DNA of 64,000 bases from an uncultured Sphingomonadales bacterium (lineage in GTDB: Bacteria; Pseudomonadota; Alphaproteobacteria; Sphingomonadales; Sphingomonadaceae), in contig CALCBC010000130.1 of NCBI GenBank assembly GCA_937898525.1, forward strand, positions 1 to 64,000, in the 5' to 3' direction. Under the pieces are notes generated by a model. That model was not told the origin of the DNA and ran no database searches. It saw nothing but the letters and a program-made list of their open reading frames with translations. Below, piece by piece: positions 1 to 9,140 of the stretch. Made by a program: the position numbers and the translations under genes. How positions within the stretch are numbered: the stretch's first letter is position 1; every line of letters starts with the position of its first letter.

Positions 1-1636
1 CCTCGCGGATCGGGTCGATCGGCGGGTTGGTGACCTGGGCGAAGTTCTGCTTGAAGTAGTCGTAGAGCAGCCGCGGCCGGCGGCTGAGCACGGCGATCGG
101 TGTATCCGTGCCCATCGAGCCGATCGGATCGTCGGCGTTGAGGGCCATCGGCTCGAGGAACTTGCTGATGTCCTCCTGCGTGTAGCCGAACGCCTGCTGG
201 CGATCGAGCAGCGTGGTCGTCTCCTCTCGCACCGCCTCGCGGTCGGTCTCGATCGCCTCGAGGTCCTTGAGCTTGTACTGGGCCTTGTCGAGCCACTTCT
301 CGTAGGGCGCGGCCTGGGCGAGCTCGGCCTTGAGTTCCTCGTCCTCGACGATGCGGCCCTGCTCGAGGTCGATCAGCAGCATCTTGCCCGGCTGCAGGCG
401 CCACTTGCGGACGATGTCCTCTTCGCGGAACGGCAGCACGCCGCTCTCCGAGGCCATGCAGACGACGTCGTCGCGGGTGATCGTGAAGCGCGCCGGCCTC
501 AGGCCGTTGCGGTCGAGCGTTGCGCCGATCTGGCGGCCGTCGGTGAAGGCGACCGCGGCTGGCCCGTCCCACGGTTCCATCAGCGCGGCGTGATACTCGT
601 AGAACGCCTTGCGCGCGGGATCCATCAGCGGGTTGCCCGACCACGCTTCCGGAATCAGCATCATCATCGCGTGCGCGAGGCTGTAGCCGCCGAGCAGCAG
701 CAGCTCGAGCGCGTTGTCGAGGCAGGCGGTGTCCGACTGCCCGTGCGGGATGATCGGCCAGAGCTTGTCCAGGTCGGCGCCGAGCAGCGGCGATTCCATC
801 GTCCGCCGGCGGGCGTTCATCCAGTTCACGTTGCCGCGGACGGTGTTGATCTCGCCGTTGTGCGCGATCAGCCGGTACGGATGGGCGAGCTTCCAGCTCG
901 GGAACGTGTTGGTCGAGAAACGCTGGTGGACGAGCCCGAGCGCCGAGACGCAATCGGGATCGCGCAGGTCCTCGTAGAAGCTGCCGACCTGGTTCGCCAG
1001 CAGCAGGCCCTTGTAGACCACCGTGCGGCTCGAGAAGCTCGGCAGGTACAGATGGGTGATCTCGGGCAGGCCGTGCTTCTCGGCGAGCGCCGCGAGCGGG
1101 TTCTGGGTCTGCTTGCGGATAACGATCAGCTTGCGCTCGAACGCGTCCTGGTCGGCACAGTTCTCGCCGCGGCCGACGAAGCACTGGCGGATCATCGGCA
1201 TCGATTCGAGCACGGCCTTGCCGAGCCCGGCCTCGTTGACCGGCACGTCGCGCCAGCCGATCAGCCGCTGCCCTTCCTTGGCGATGAACTTCTCGAACTG
1301 GCCGCAGATGAACTCGCGCGCCTCGTCGTTCTGCGGCAGGAAGCACATCGCCACCGCGTATTCGCCCGGCGGCGGCAGGGTCAGGCCCTGCGATTCGGCC
1401 CACTTGCGGTAGAGCGGATCGGGGATCTGCAGCAGGATGCCGGCGCCGTCGCCGAGCAGCGGATCGGCCCCGACCGCGCCGCGGTGATCGAGGTTGGCGA
1501 GAATCTCCAGCGCCTGGCTCACGATAGCGTGCGACTTCGCGCCCCTGATGTGGGCGACGAAGCCTACGCCGCACGAGTCATGCTCGTTGCGCGGATCGTA
1601 GAGGCCTTGCGGCGCAGGGTACTCGGTCAAACTCAT
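1..1636 (-). CDS. gltB: Glutamate synthase large subunit, N-terminal part (cut by window edge)
   Basis: Reading leftwards from ATG at 1636, the protein opens with MSLTEYPAPQGLYDP and then DSCGVGFVAHIRG. The Cys at residue 22 is the expected nucleophile of the class II glutamine amidotransferase domain; GltB is normally processed so that this Cys becomes the N-terminus. Later segments such as LDHRGAVGADPLLGDGAG, HQRFSTNTFPSW, HNGEINTVRGN and RNGLRPARF are typical GltB signatures. In the family the enzyme transfers the amide nitrogen of glutamine to 2-oxoglutarate, giving two glutamates, together with the GltD small subunit. About 545 of roughly 1500 residues are present; the rest lies left of the window. 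The 5' side (1637-1827) shows no clear promoter to my eye. Confidence 0.95.
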   Translation of the reverse strand, partial: MSLTEYPAPQGLYDPRNEHDSCGVGFVAHIRGAKSHAIVSQALEILANLDHRGAVGADPLLGDGAGILLQIPDPLYRKWAESQGLTLPPPGEYAVAMCFLPQNDEAREFICGQFEKFIAKEGQRLIGWRDVPVNEAGLGKAVLESMPMIRQCFVGRGENCADQDAFERKLIVIRKQTQNPLAALAEKHGLPEITHLYLPSFSSRTVVYKGLLLANQVGSFYEDLRDPDCVSALGLVHQRFSTNTFPSWKLAHPYRLIAHNGEINTVRGNVNWMNARRRTMESPLLGADLDKLWPIIPHGQSDTACLDNALELLLLGGYSLAHAMMMLIPEAWSGNPLMDPARKAFYEYHAALMEPWDGPAAVAFTDGRQIGATLDRNGLRPARFTITRDDVVCMASESGVLPFREEDIVRKWRLQPGKMLLIDLEQGRIVEDEELKAELAQAAPYEKWLDKAQYKLKDLEAIETDREAVREETTTLLDRQQAFGYTQEDISKFLEPMALNADDPIGSMGTDTPIAVLSRRPRLLYDYFKQNFAQVTNPPIDPIRE

Positions 1637-1827
1637 CAATCTTCCTGTTTCGGTCGGGGAGATACCCGCCCCGCCGCCGGCACACCGGCGACGCAGCGAA
1701 TCACCCGGAGACCGGGTGCCTCGAAAATGTCGCGAGGGTTTCCCATGGCGACAGGAAACAGTTTTGGCAAGTTTCGGCCGTTAGCGCCACAAAGTTGCGC
1801 GTCTATGCGGGGAAGAGCAATTTTGCG

Positions 1828-2871
1828 TCAGGCGCTGCCGCTCATCCTCTGAAGGTTGGCGAGTGCGGCGCGCAGCGCGGCATCGGTCTGGGCCGGATCC
1901 GGCTCGGGCGAGGCCGCAGGCCGTGCCGGCGGCGCGCCGAAATCATGCGGGGCCGCCGCATCGCTGTGCACCTCACGGCGAGCAGGCGACGCAGCCCCGC
2001 CGATCGCGGTCGGCCGGCCGAAATAGGCTGCCATCGCCTGCGCCGCTTCCTCCGCCGGGGCCGCTTCGAGCTCGGCCGGCAGGGCCGTGGCATTGCGAGC
2101 GGCCCATTCGCGGCGCCGTTCGATCGACGCGCGCAGACGCTCGGCAAGATCGACAAGGCCCATCTCTTCGAAAGTTTCGGGCGTCCGGCTTTCGTGCGCG
2201 GCGGGCGGTTCGGCGCACTCCGGCTGTTCCACGCGCGGCGCGTACGAAGGCGCCGAGAAATCCACTGACTCACGCTGTTCGGCGGGGGCCGGTCCGCGAT
2301 CGACGGCCCTTGGCGGGGGTTCAGCGAACGCTTCCGGAGTCGTCGCCACGATCGGCGGCACGGGATCGAAGCCTGACATTCCCGAATCCTCCGTTTCGAA
2401 AGCGTGATCCTCGCGCCGCGAATTCTCGTCGGCCGAGGTTGCCCGATCGTGGACCGGCAGGCCGTGAGGGTCGAACACTTCCTCGTCACCGAATTCGTCG
2501 CGCACGTTGATCGGACGGCGAACGCCGGAGGGGAAACGGAGTCGCTGCGGCTCCTCGTCCTCCACCTCGTGTGGCGCGGCCACGCGCCGGGCGATCGCCC
2601 GGCCTATCGCCGCTCCCGCGATGGCGGCGACGACCGCGACCAGCAAGCGAGCGGTGCCGCCGAGCGGCGGAGCGGCGCCGGGGAGCACTGAGGCGAGCCC
2701 CGTGATCTCGACCAATCGGTCGAGCAGCACCGGGGGCAGGATCAGCGAGCCGAGCCCGAGCAGCGTGGCGAACCACGCGGCGACGATCGCCGGGAACGCC
2801 GGATGCGTGACGATCGCCGGCCGCTGCATGGCCTCGTCTTCGTCGAAACTGTCGAACATGCTCGTCGCCAC
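1828..2871 (-). CDS. Hypothetical membrane protein with long acidic tail
   Basis: The frame could begin as far up as ATG 2949, inside the end of the upstream glycosyltransferase gene. GTG at 2871 (MATSMFDSFDEDE) has GGGGA six bases upstream and avoids that overlap, so I prefer it; ATG 2859 is also possible. Two hydrophobic stretches follow: FPAIVAAWFATLLGLGSLIL near residues 25-45 and RLLVAVVAAIAGAAIG near 75-90. The remaining two thirds is charged, Pro/Ala/Glu-rich and probably disordered, ending in a short helix (ALRAALANLQRM). I recognise no domain. It follows the XrtA-associated glycosyltransferase on the same strand and may be co-transcribed with it. Confidence 0.65.
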   Translation of the reverse strand: MATSMFDSFDEDEAMQRPAIVTHPAFPAIVAAWFATLLGLGSLILPPVLLDRLVEITGLASVLPGAAPPLGGTARLLVAVVAAIAGAAIGRAIARRVAAPHEVEDEEPQRLRFPSGVRRPINVRDEFGDEEVFDPHGLPVHDRATSADENSRREDHAFETEDSGMSGFDPVPPIVATTPEAFAEPPPRAVDRGPAPAEQRESVDFSAPSYAPRVEQPECAEPPAAHESRTPETFEEMGLVDLAERLRASIERRREWAARNATALPAELEAAPAEEAAQAMAAYFGRPTAIGGAASPARREVHSDAAAPHDFGAPPARPAASPEPDPAQTDAALRAALANLQRMSGSA

Positions 2872-2923
2872 CGGTTGTCCCCATTCCTCCAATGACTGTC
2901 CGCGCCGCGCGACCAGCCGCGGA

Positions 2924-4153
2924 TCAGGCCGCGTCCGCGAGCCGATCATGTGCCGTGGAGCCTAGGAGGGTTTGGTAAACGTCCCGATAACGCCTGACGT
3001 TGCGCGACCAGTCGTGGTTCGCGGCGACGTGGGCGCGACCGGCCTCGCGCAGGGCCGGCCAGTCGGCACGGCGGTCGAGCAGCTCGGCGAGCGCGGCGGC
3101 GCAGCGCGCGGGATCGTCAGGGGCGAACAGGACGCCGGTCTTGCCGTCGGCGATCAGCTCGCGGTGGCCGCCGACGCTCGAGGCGGCGACCAGCTTGCCC
3201 TGCGCCATCGCCTCGAGCGGCTTGAGCGGCGTGACCAGCTCGGTCAGCCGGCTCGCCTTGCGCGGGTAGGCCATCACGTCGCACAGCGAGTAATAGCGAT
3301 CGACCTCGGCATGCGGGACGCGGCCGACGAAACGGATCGCCGCGGAGGCCGGTGAGGCCTGGGCGCGCTTCTCGAGGCTGTCCACCATCGGCCCGCCGCC
3401 GACCAGCAGCAGGCGTGCATCCGGGTGCCGGGCGATCAAGGCGGGCATCGCCTCGATCAGGTCGTCGAGCCCCTCGTAGTCGTAGAAGCTGCCGATGAAC
3501 CCGATCACCGGCCCACCGCCGATCCCGAGCTCGGCGGCGAGCGCTGCGTCGCGCGGGAGCGGCGTGCCGAACAGCTCGAGATCGACGCCGTTGGGCATGG
3601 TCCCGATCCGCTCGGGGGCGAAGCCGCGGGCAATGAGGTCGTCGCGCAGGCCGCGGCAGATGGTCATGACCGCATCGGCTCCGGCGACGACATGGTTCTC
3701 GAGCCCGCGCGTCAGGCGGTAGCGGAGCGATCCTTCACGGCCAGTGCCGTTGCCGACCGCGGCGTCCTCCCAGAACGCGCGAATCTCGTAGACCAGCGGC
3801 AGTCTGTGACGCCGCGCGGCGCGGAGCGCAGCGAGGCCGCATAGTGCAGGCGAGTGCGCGTGAAGGACGTCCGGGCGCCATTCGCCGACCAGTGTGCCGA
3901 TCGCCTCGGCGAGCGCGCCGATCTCGCGCCATTCGCGCAGCAGGGGGAGCCCGGTGACCTTGCCGGGGGTGCGGTGAAAGCGGAGGCCGTCGATGGTCTC
4001 GAGCGCCGGGCCGGTGGCCGTGTGCCTGAGGCCCGTTATCCCGCGAACCTCGATTCCGTCAGCCAGCTGGGCCTTCATGATCGCGCGCGTGCGGAACGCG
4101 TAGCCGCTGTGCATCGGCAGCGAGTGATCGAGGACGTGGAGGACGCGCAGCAT
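2924..4153 (-). CDS. Exosortase A-associated glycosyltransferase (GT4-like)
   Basis: A 409-residue GT-B fold glycosyltransferase. The N-terminus MLRVLHVLDHSLPMHSGYAF matches my memory of the PEP-CTERM/exosortase-A-associated glycosyltransferases (TIGR04063, Daro_2409 family). The C-terminal half has the group 4 hallmarks: TMPNGVDLELFG, VIGFIGSFYDYEGLDDLIEA and the donor-site region KPLEAMAQGKLVAASSVGGHRELI. In XrtA loci such enzymes act in the cytoplasm on exopolysaccharide or glycan precursors. The next locus, on the opposite strand, encodes the XrtA-associated ligase-like protein, which supports the assignment. The start codons of this gene and the 4237 ORF lie 83 bp apart, so a divergent promoter is likely. 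Exosortase itself is not in the window. The glycosyltransferase call is firm; the XrtA subfamily is from memory. Confidence 0.88.
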   Translation of the reverse strand: MLRVLHVLDHSLPMHSGYAFRTRAIMKAQLADGIEVRGITGLRHTATGPALETIDGLRFHRTPGKVTGLPLLREWREIGALAEAIGTLVGEWRPDVLHAHSPALCGLAALRAARRHRLPLVYEIRAFWEDAAVGNGTGREGSLRYRLTRGLENHVVAGADAVMTICRGLRDDLIARGFAPERIGTMPNGVDLELFGTPLPRDAALAAELGIGGGPVIGFIGSFYDYEGLDDLIEAMPALIARHPDARLLLVGGGPMVDSLEKRAQASPASAAIRFVGRVPHAEVDRYYSLCDVMAYPRKASRLTELVTPLKPLEAMAQGKLVAASSVGGHRELIADGKTGVLFAPDDPARCAAALAELLDRRADWPALREAGRAHVAANHDWSRNVRRYRDVYQTLLGSTAHDRLADAA

Positions 4154-4236
4154 CGCCGCCTGCCTGCCACGACAAGCTTAACGGCGCGTCAACCGCGAGC
4201 GCGTAAGGCCGGGCGGAGACTGCCGGGAGCCTGGGC

Positions 4237-4398
4237 TTGATCGACATCTTCACCCTCGCGCTGACGCACAGCCTGATCGCGCTCGCGCTGTGGCGCATGC
4301 TGTTCCGCGCCGATCTCGACGTCGACGAGACAGCAAAGCCCCCGCCGCCACCGCCATGGCGTCGCCGGCGCCAACCGGAAGGGACCGGGCGTGCTTGA
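4237..4398 (+). CDS. Small membrane protein (53 aa) ahead of the ligase gene
   Basis: An unlisted micro-ORF starting at TTG 4237 with GGGAG eight bases upstream. It reads MIDIFTLALTHSLIALALWR, one hydrophobic helix, then an acidic patch (RADLDVDET), a poly-proline run and a basic tail (WRRRRQPEGTGRA). Its TGA overlaps the GTG start of the ligase gene by eight bases (GTGCTTGA), the arrangement expected for translational coupling. A good ribosome binding site, a clean single-pass topology and the overlap argue for a real gene. No known family comes to mind; a partner or accessory of the ligase is a guess. Confidence 0.5.
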   Translation: MIDIFTLALTHSLIALALWRMLFRADLDVDETAKPPPPPPWRRRRQPEGTGRA

Positions 4399-5770
4399 CC
4401 TCGCGCTGGTCGGCTTCATCGCCCTGTTCCTCGCGCTCGGCCTCAAGCGGCCGTTCTTCTGGGTGCTGGCCTACATCTACATCGACGTCGTCGCGCCGCA
4501 GAAGATCGGCTGGGGCTTCATCCAGTCGCTTCCCGTCTCGCTGATCGCGTTTGCCGCGGCCTTCCTCGGATGGCTGTCTCTTGACCGCAAGGAAGGCACG
4601 CGATTCACCTTGCGCCAGGGCCTGATCCTCGTGCTCCTCGTGTGGTGTTTCATCACCACGCTCGGCGCCGTCTTCCCCGAGGCCGCGTGGAAAAAGTGGG
4701 ATTGGGTGTGGAAGGCGCTGATCTTCGCCGCGTTCCTGCCGCTGACGCTGCGCACCAAGCTGAGGATCGAGGCCGCGACGCTGATCATCGTGCTGTCGAT
4801 CGGCACGATCATCATCAACGGCGGCATCAAGACCGCGCTCGGTGGTGGCGGCTACGGCACGCTCGCGCTGCTGGTGCAGGAGAACGCGGGGCTCTACGAG
4901 GGGTCTATCCTGTCGACCGCGACGATCGCGACGATCCCGCTGGTGCTGTGGCTCGCGCGGCACGGCACGATCTACCGGCCGGACTGGATGGTGCGGCTGT
5001 TTGCGGCGGCGCTGATCTTCGCCTGCCTGCTGATCCCGATCGGTACCTCGGCGCGCACGGGCCTCGTCTGCATCGGGGTGCTCGGCGTGCTGATGCTGCG
5101 CTCGGTGCGCTACAAGTTCGTCTACGCCGGGCTCGCGGGGCTCGCGCTCGTCGCGGCGATCCCGTTCCTGCCGCAGAGCTATCTCGAGCGGATGGGCACG
5201 ATCACCGCGCATGAAGGCGACCAGAGCGCCTCGACGCGCGTGCAAGTCTGGCTGTGGACGCTCGACTATGTGTCGGAACACCCGCTCGGCGGCGGTTTCG
5301 ACGTCTATCTCGGCAACAGCTTCACCTACGAGACGCGCCGGGTGACGGGCGAGGAGAACAACCGCACGATCGAGTACGACGTGGTGACCGACGAGGCCCG
5401 GGCGTTCCACTCGTCGTACTTCGAGATGCTCGGCGAGCAGGGCTGGCCGGGATTGTTCCTGTGGCTGTGGCTGCAGGGACTCGGCGTCTGGCAGATGGAG
5501 CGCCTGCGGTGGTTCTTCGGCCGCAGGAAGGTGGGCGACGAGGGGACGGACGGCCGGGCGACCTGGCAATGGGGCCTCGCCACGGCGCTGCAGCAGGCCC
5601 AGATCATCTACATGGTCGGCTCGCTGTTCGTCGGCATCGCGTTCCAGCCGTTCATGTTCCTGCTGGTCGGGCTGCAGTGCGCGCTGTGGAGCTACGTCAA
5701 GCGGACCGAGGGACTTGGCGGGCCGCGCAAGGCCCGGCTGGCGCTGGTGGCGCGGCCTAGCGCCTCGTGA
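4391..5770 (+). CDS. Putative O-glycosylation ligase, exosortase A-associated (Wzy/WaaL-like)
   Basis: A 459-residue polytopic membrane protein starting at GTG 4391 with GGAAGGG upstream. It opens MLDLALVGFIALFLALGLKR and contains VLAYIYIDVVAPQKIGWGF. This closely resembles the family annotated as probable O-glycosylation ligase, exosortase A-associated (TIGR03097, PEP_O_lig_1). About a dozen hydrophobic segments alternate with a large periplasmic loop (roughly residues 270-340, containing DQSASTRVQVWLWTLD and HPLGGGFDVYLGN), as in O-antigen ligase/polymerase (Wzy_C) proteins. It would act at the inner membrane, transferring lipid-linked glycan to an acceptor. Its last 14 bases overlap the end of the convergent sulfatase gene. 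Confidence 0.87.
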   Translation: MLDLALVGFIALFLALGLKRPFFWVLAYIYIDVVAPQKIGWGFIQSLPVSLIAFAAAFLGWLSLDRKEGTRFTLRQGLILVLLVWCFITTLGAVFPEAAWKKWDWVWKALIFAAFLPLTLRTKLRIEAATLIIVLSIGTIIINGGIKTALGGGGYGTLALLVQENAGLYEGSILSTATIATIPLVLWLARHGTIYRPDWMVRLFAAALIFACLLIPIGTSARTGLVCIGVLGVLMLRSVRYKFVYAGLAGLALVAAIPFLPQSYLERMGTITAHEGDQSASTRVQVWLWTLDYVSEHPLGGGFDVYLGNSFTYETRRVTGEENNRTIEYDVVTDEARAFHSSYFEMLGEQGWPGLFLWLWLQGLGVWQMERLRWFFGRRKVGDEGTDGRATWQWGLATALQQAQIIYMVGSLFVGIAFQPFMFLLVGLQCALWSYVKRTEGLGGPRKARLALVARPSAS

Positions 5771-7748
5771 TTGCCGGCGAGGCGGCGCGCGCCTTGCCGG
5801 AAACGGCCCAGCGTTCAGAACCCCAGCGTGCGACGACCCGCTCGGCTGCGGCCTTGCGTTCGCCGCCGAGCGCGTTCCACGACAGGCAATGCCGGGAGGG
5901 CCGGGCAAAGCAGGTCTCGCCGCGATCGAGCCGCAGCGAGACAATGCCGAAGCGGTCGTCGACCAGGGCTATTGCCGAGGGTGCCTCGAGTTCGCCGATG
6001 TGCATGAACGGGCGCTGCGCGGGGGGCACGGGCGGCCGCCCCGCGATGAGGTCGAGCAGGATGCCGCGGTAGTCGCTGAGCGCGATCGGGCCGGCCAGGC
6101 CGCCAAGCGGGCGGCTGGCGACGAGGAAAGTCGCGTACTGCGCATCGTCGATCACGTGGCCGTGCCCGAGGAAGCCGTCCTCGAACAGCGCCTCACCGTG
6201 ATCGCCAGTGACGAGCAGGATCGTCTCGTCCCAGACGCCGAGCCGCCGGAGCCGATCGATCAGGAGGCCGAGGTGCGTGTCGGCATGGGCGACCGCGTTC
6301 CAGTAGGTCTCGGCGACGCGCTCCTTGTTGGCGGCCGTGATCTCGGACCGCGGCAGCGGTTTGCCGACCCGCTCGGACACGCCCGGGTGGTGGTACGGAA
6401 AATGCGCCGACTGGAAGTTGAGATAGACGAACCGCGGCTCGCTCCACGCCTCGGATGCGCCGAGCGCACGGTCGAATTCGCGCAGGAGGATCGCCTCGTC
6501 GACGAGCAGCGAACCCTGCGCGGCGAAGCTGAACGCCCGCTCGTCGCGCAGCGTCTCGGCGTCCACGAAGACCTCGGCGTTCTCGCGCATCGCCACCGTG
6601 TCGGAGATGTCGCCGAAGTCCTCCGGCTGGCCCGAGAACACGCCGATCCGGTAGCCCGCGCGCCTGAGCTCGGCGAACAGCGAGGGATCGCCGCGCCGCG
6701 GGGCGAGACGGCCGGCGAAGATCGACTTCAGCGAGGCGGTAGTGAAGCCGACGTGGCTGTAGGCCGGGGCGACCGCCCCGCCCGCGGCGGCCAGCGCCTC
6801 GAGGTTGGGCGCGACCGGCCGGCCGCCGATCCGCTTGCCGAGCACGTCGGTGCGCACGCTCTCGAGCACGACGATCACGACGTGGGGCCGGGTGTCGAGC
6901 CCGGCGAGCGCCGGCCGCGCTTCGGGAACGGTGACGAGCTGCAAGTCACCGCCGTAGCCGTCCTCGTCGATGCCGTTGCCGGGCACGTCGAGCGCCAGCG
7001 GGTGGCGGGCCGGGTCGAACGGATGCGCGTCGGTCGCCAGGCCAACCAGGCCGTAGCCATCGCGGTCGAAGTCGGTGGCGAGCGCGGCGAGGTTCGCGGC
7101 CGCCTGCCAGGCCAGCGTGCGCTGGAGGCCCCTGGCGCTGTCCTCGGCGATGCGGGGGACCGCGACCAGCGCCAGTGCGAGCAGCGCGGTGCAGGCGGCC
7201 AGCCAGCGGCCGCGCGGCGGCCTTGCCGGTTCGGCCGGCAGGGCCCCGGCAAAGCGCCGGGCGAGGCGCGAGGCCAGCCACCAGGCAAGCGCCAGCGCGG
7301 CGAGCGCGGCGAGGCCCCAGGCGATCTCGTTCTTGCCGAACAGCAGCGCGTCGGCGAGGCTGCCGCCGCCGAGCTGCTTGAGCAGTGCGAAACTCACCGC
7401 GTCGCTGAAATAGGAATGCAGCTGGTACTGCGCGGTCAGTGCCAACAGCCCGAGCCCGAGATAGAGGAACGCGAAGCCGAGCAGCGCCTGCCAGCCGGGC
7501 CGGTTGCGGGCGAGCTTCGCGCAGAGCCACCAGGCGAGGAGCGCCGCAAAGGCCTGCGAGACGAGGTAGCCGGCCGCGAACAGCGCGAGCTCGCCTGGCC
7601 GGTCGACCGCACTCGAGGTGCCGAACCCGCTGGTGAACACGCCGTACTTGCGGTCGGCGATGGCGAGCTCGACCGCGCCGAGGCCGAGCGCGGCCAGCGG
7701 CACGAGCGGCACGGGCCGCAAGAGGCGCGCGAGACGTCGGCCCAACAT
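5757..7748 (-). CDS. Membrane-anchored sulfatase / phosphoethanolamine-transferase-like hydrolase
   Basis: About 663 residues. The N-terminal ~200 residues hold around five transmembrane helices, followed by a periplasmic alkaline-phosphatase-superfamily domain. Metal-site motifs are HVVIVVLESVRTDVLG (acidic ligand), HVGFTTASLKSIFAG (Thr as likely nucleophile, residues ~336-337) and VTGDHGEALFEDGFLGHG (Asp-His and His ligands). The layout resembles LtaS/EptA-type enzymes that move phosphoglycerol or phosphoethanolamine, so 'sulfatase' is only the fold name. Between the membrane part and the catalytic domain lies DFDRDGYG...DEDGYGGD (~226-268), resembling MopE/thrombospondin-type calcium-binding repeats. 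ATG 7748 has GGAG upstream; GTG 7760 is an alternative start. It is convergent with the ligase gene and overlaps its end. Confidence 0.83.
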   Translation of the reverse strand: MLGRRLARLLRPVPLVPLAALGLGAVELAIADRKYGVFTSGFGTSSAVDRPGELALFAAGYLVSQAFAALLAWWLCAKLARNRPGWQALLGFAFLYLGLGLLALTAQYQLHSYFSDAVSFALLKQLGGGSLADALLFGKNEIAWGLAALAALALAWWLASRLARRFAGALPAEPARPPRGRWLAACTALLALALVAVPRIAEDSARGLQRTLAWQAAANLAALATDFDRDGYGLVGLATDAHPFDPARHPLALDVPGNGIDEDGYGGDLQLVTVPEARPALAGLDTRPHVVIVVLESVRTDVLGKRIGGRPVAPNLEALAAAGGAVAPAYSHVGFTTASLKSIFAGRLAPRRGDPSLFAELRRAGYRIGVFSGQPEDFGDISDTVAMRENAEVFVDAETLRDERAFSFAAQGSLLVDEAILLREFDRALGASEAWSEPRFVYLNFQSAHFPYHHPGVSERVGKPLPRSEITAANKERVAETYWNAVAHADTHLGLLIDRLRRLGVWDETILLVTGDHGEALFEDGFLGHGHVIDDAQYATFLVASRPLGGLAGPIALSDYRGILLDLIAGRPPVPPAQRPFMHIGELEAPSAIALVDDRFGIVSLRLDRGETCFARPSRHCLSWNALGGERKAAAERVVARWGSERWAVSGKARAASPAITRR

Positions 7749-7867
7749 GGTTGCCGTCACTCCATCGACCGGGCGTTAACGAGCAGCCCGATTTAGCGCC
7801 GCCTGGTTAACCAAGTGCTGGTCCTGGGGGGTGTTTCGCGGCGCGTTCCCGGCCGCCCGGCGGCGGA

Positions 7868-9094
7868 TCAGCCGCGCGCGTTGGCGCGGATCCAGTCCTC
7901 GACCACAGGCGCGATTCGCCGGCGCCATTTGCTGCCGTTGAAGATGCCGTAGTGGCCGACGTCCTCGGCGAGGTAGTACTTCTTCCTCGATGCCGGCAGG
8001 TGCGGCGCGAGGTCGAGCGCGGCGCGGGTCTGGCCGATGCCCGAGATGTCGTCGCGCTCGCCTTCGATCGCGAGCATCGCGGTATCACGGATCGCATCGG
8101 GATCGATCGGCTTGCCGCGGTGGACGAACTCGCCCCTCGGCAGCGAGTGCTTCTGGAACACGTGCTCGATCGTCTGCAGGTAGAACTCGGCGGTCATGTC
8201 GCAGACCGACAGGTACTCGTCGTAGAACCGCTTGGTCGCCGCGGCGCTGTCGTGATCGCCGAGCGTCAGGTGCTTGAACATCTCGTAGTGGCTCATCAGG
8301 TGGCTCTCGAGGTTCATCGAGAGGAACCCGGCGAGCTGCAGGAAGCCCGGGTAGACCGGCCGCCCGGCGCCCGGATAGTTGAGCGGCACGGTGGCGATCA
8401 CGTTGTTGACGAACCAGCTCAGCGGGCGGCGCACGGCAACGTCGTTGACCGAGGTCGGGCTCGCCCGCGTGTCGATGGGCCCCCCCATCATCGTCAGCGT
8501 GACCGGGCGGCACGGATCGTTCTCGGCGCCCATGATGGCGGTCGCCGCGAACGCGGGGACAGATGGCTGGCACACCGCGAGCACGTGCGTCCCCTCGCCG
8601 ACGAAGCGAAGGAACTCGATCAGGTAGTCGATGTAGTCGTCGAGGTCGAAATGGCCCTCGGACAGCGGGACCATCTTGGCGTCCGCCCAGTCGGTGATCC
8701 ACACGTCCTGGTGGTGGACCATGCGGGCGACCGTGCCGCGCAGCAGGGTCGCGTAGTGGCCGCTCATAGGCGCGACGATGAGCAGCCTGGGCGCGTCCGC
8801 GGGCAGTCCTTCGCGGCGGAAATGACGCAGCGCGCCGAACGGCTTCTCGAGCACGACGGTTTCCTCGACCGCGTACTCCCTGCCATCGACCGTCACCTGG
8901 CGAATCCCGAACTCGGGCTTGCCGCGCTCCTCGTAGAGATGGGCGAAGACCTGCAGCGCGCTGGCGATGATCGGGCCGGTGCCGAAGTAGCCCATCGGCA
9001 ACGCCGGGTTGCTGAACAGCTTCGCGCCGATCGCAGCCCAGTTGCTCGCGCTGTTGAGCAGCGACCGGTGCAGCTCGTAGGCGTCGTAGAGCAA
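7868..9094 (-). CDS. phaZ: Intracellular polyhydroxyalkanoate depolymerase
   Basis: A 408-residue alpha/beta-hydrolase of the PhaZ intracellular type. After an N-terminal MLYDAYELHRSLLN come LLIVAPMSGHYATLLRGTV, the nucleophile region HVLAVCQPSVPAFAA (Cys nucleophile, as in the Cupriavidus PhaZ1 type), the acid region EGERDDISGIGQT and the catalytic His in EDVGHYGIFNGSKWR. In the family it breaks down cytoplasmic PHB granules. The frame is open further upstream, but that would run past the divergent ABC transporter start. TTG 9094, with AAAGGA nine bases ahead, gives the normal family length. No phaC or phasin gene is nearby. A TGC-rich inverted pair lies just upstream. Confidence 0.9.
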   Translation of the reverse strand: MLYDAYELHRSLLNSASNWAAIGAKLFSNPALPMGYFGTGPIIASALQVFAHLYEERGKPEFGIRQVTVDGREYAVEETVVLEKPFGALRHFRREGLPADAPRLLIVAPMSGHYATLLRGTVARMVHHQDVWITDWADAKMVPLSEGHFDLDDYIDYLIEFLRFVGEGTHVLAVCQPSVPAFAATAIMGAENDPCRPVTLTMMGGPIDTRASPTSVNDVAVRRPLSWFVNNVIATVPLNYPGAGRPVYPGFLQLAGFLSMNLESHLMSHYEMFKHLTLGDHDSAAATKRFYDEYLSVCDMTAEFYLQTIEHVFQKHSLPRGEFVHRGKPIDPDAIRDTAMLAIEGERDDISGIGQTRAALDLAPHLPASRKKYYLAEDVGHYGIFNGSKWRRRIAPVVEDWIRANARG

Positions 9095-9140
9095 GTCGGC
9101 AGAATCCTTTCGCCCCCTATCTGGCGTCTCCGGGGCGATG

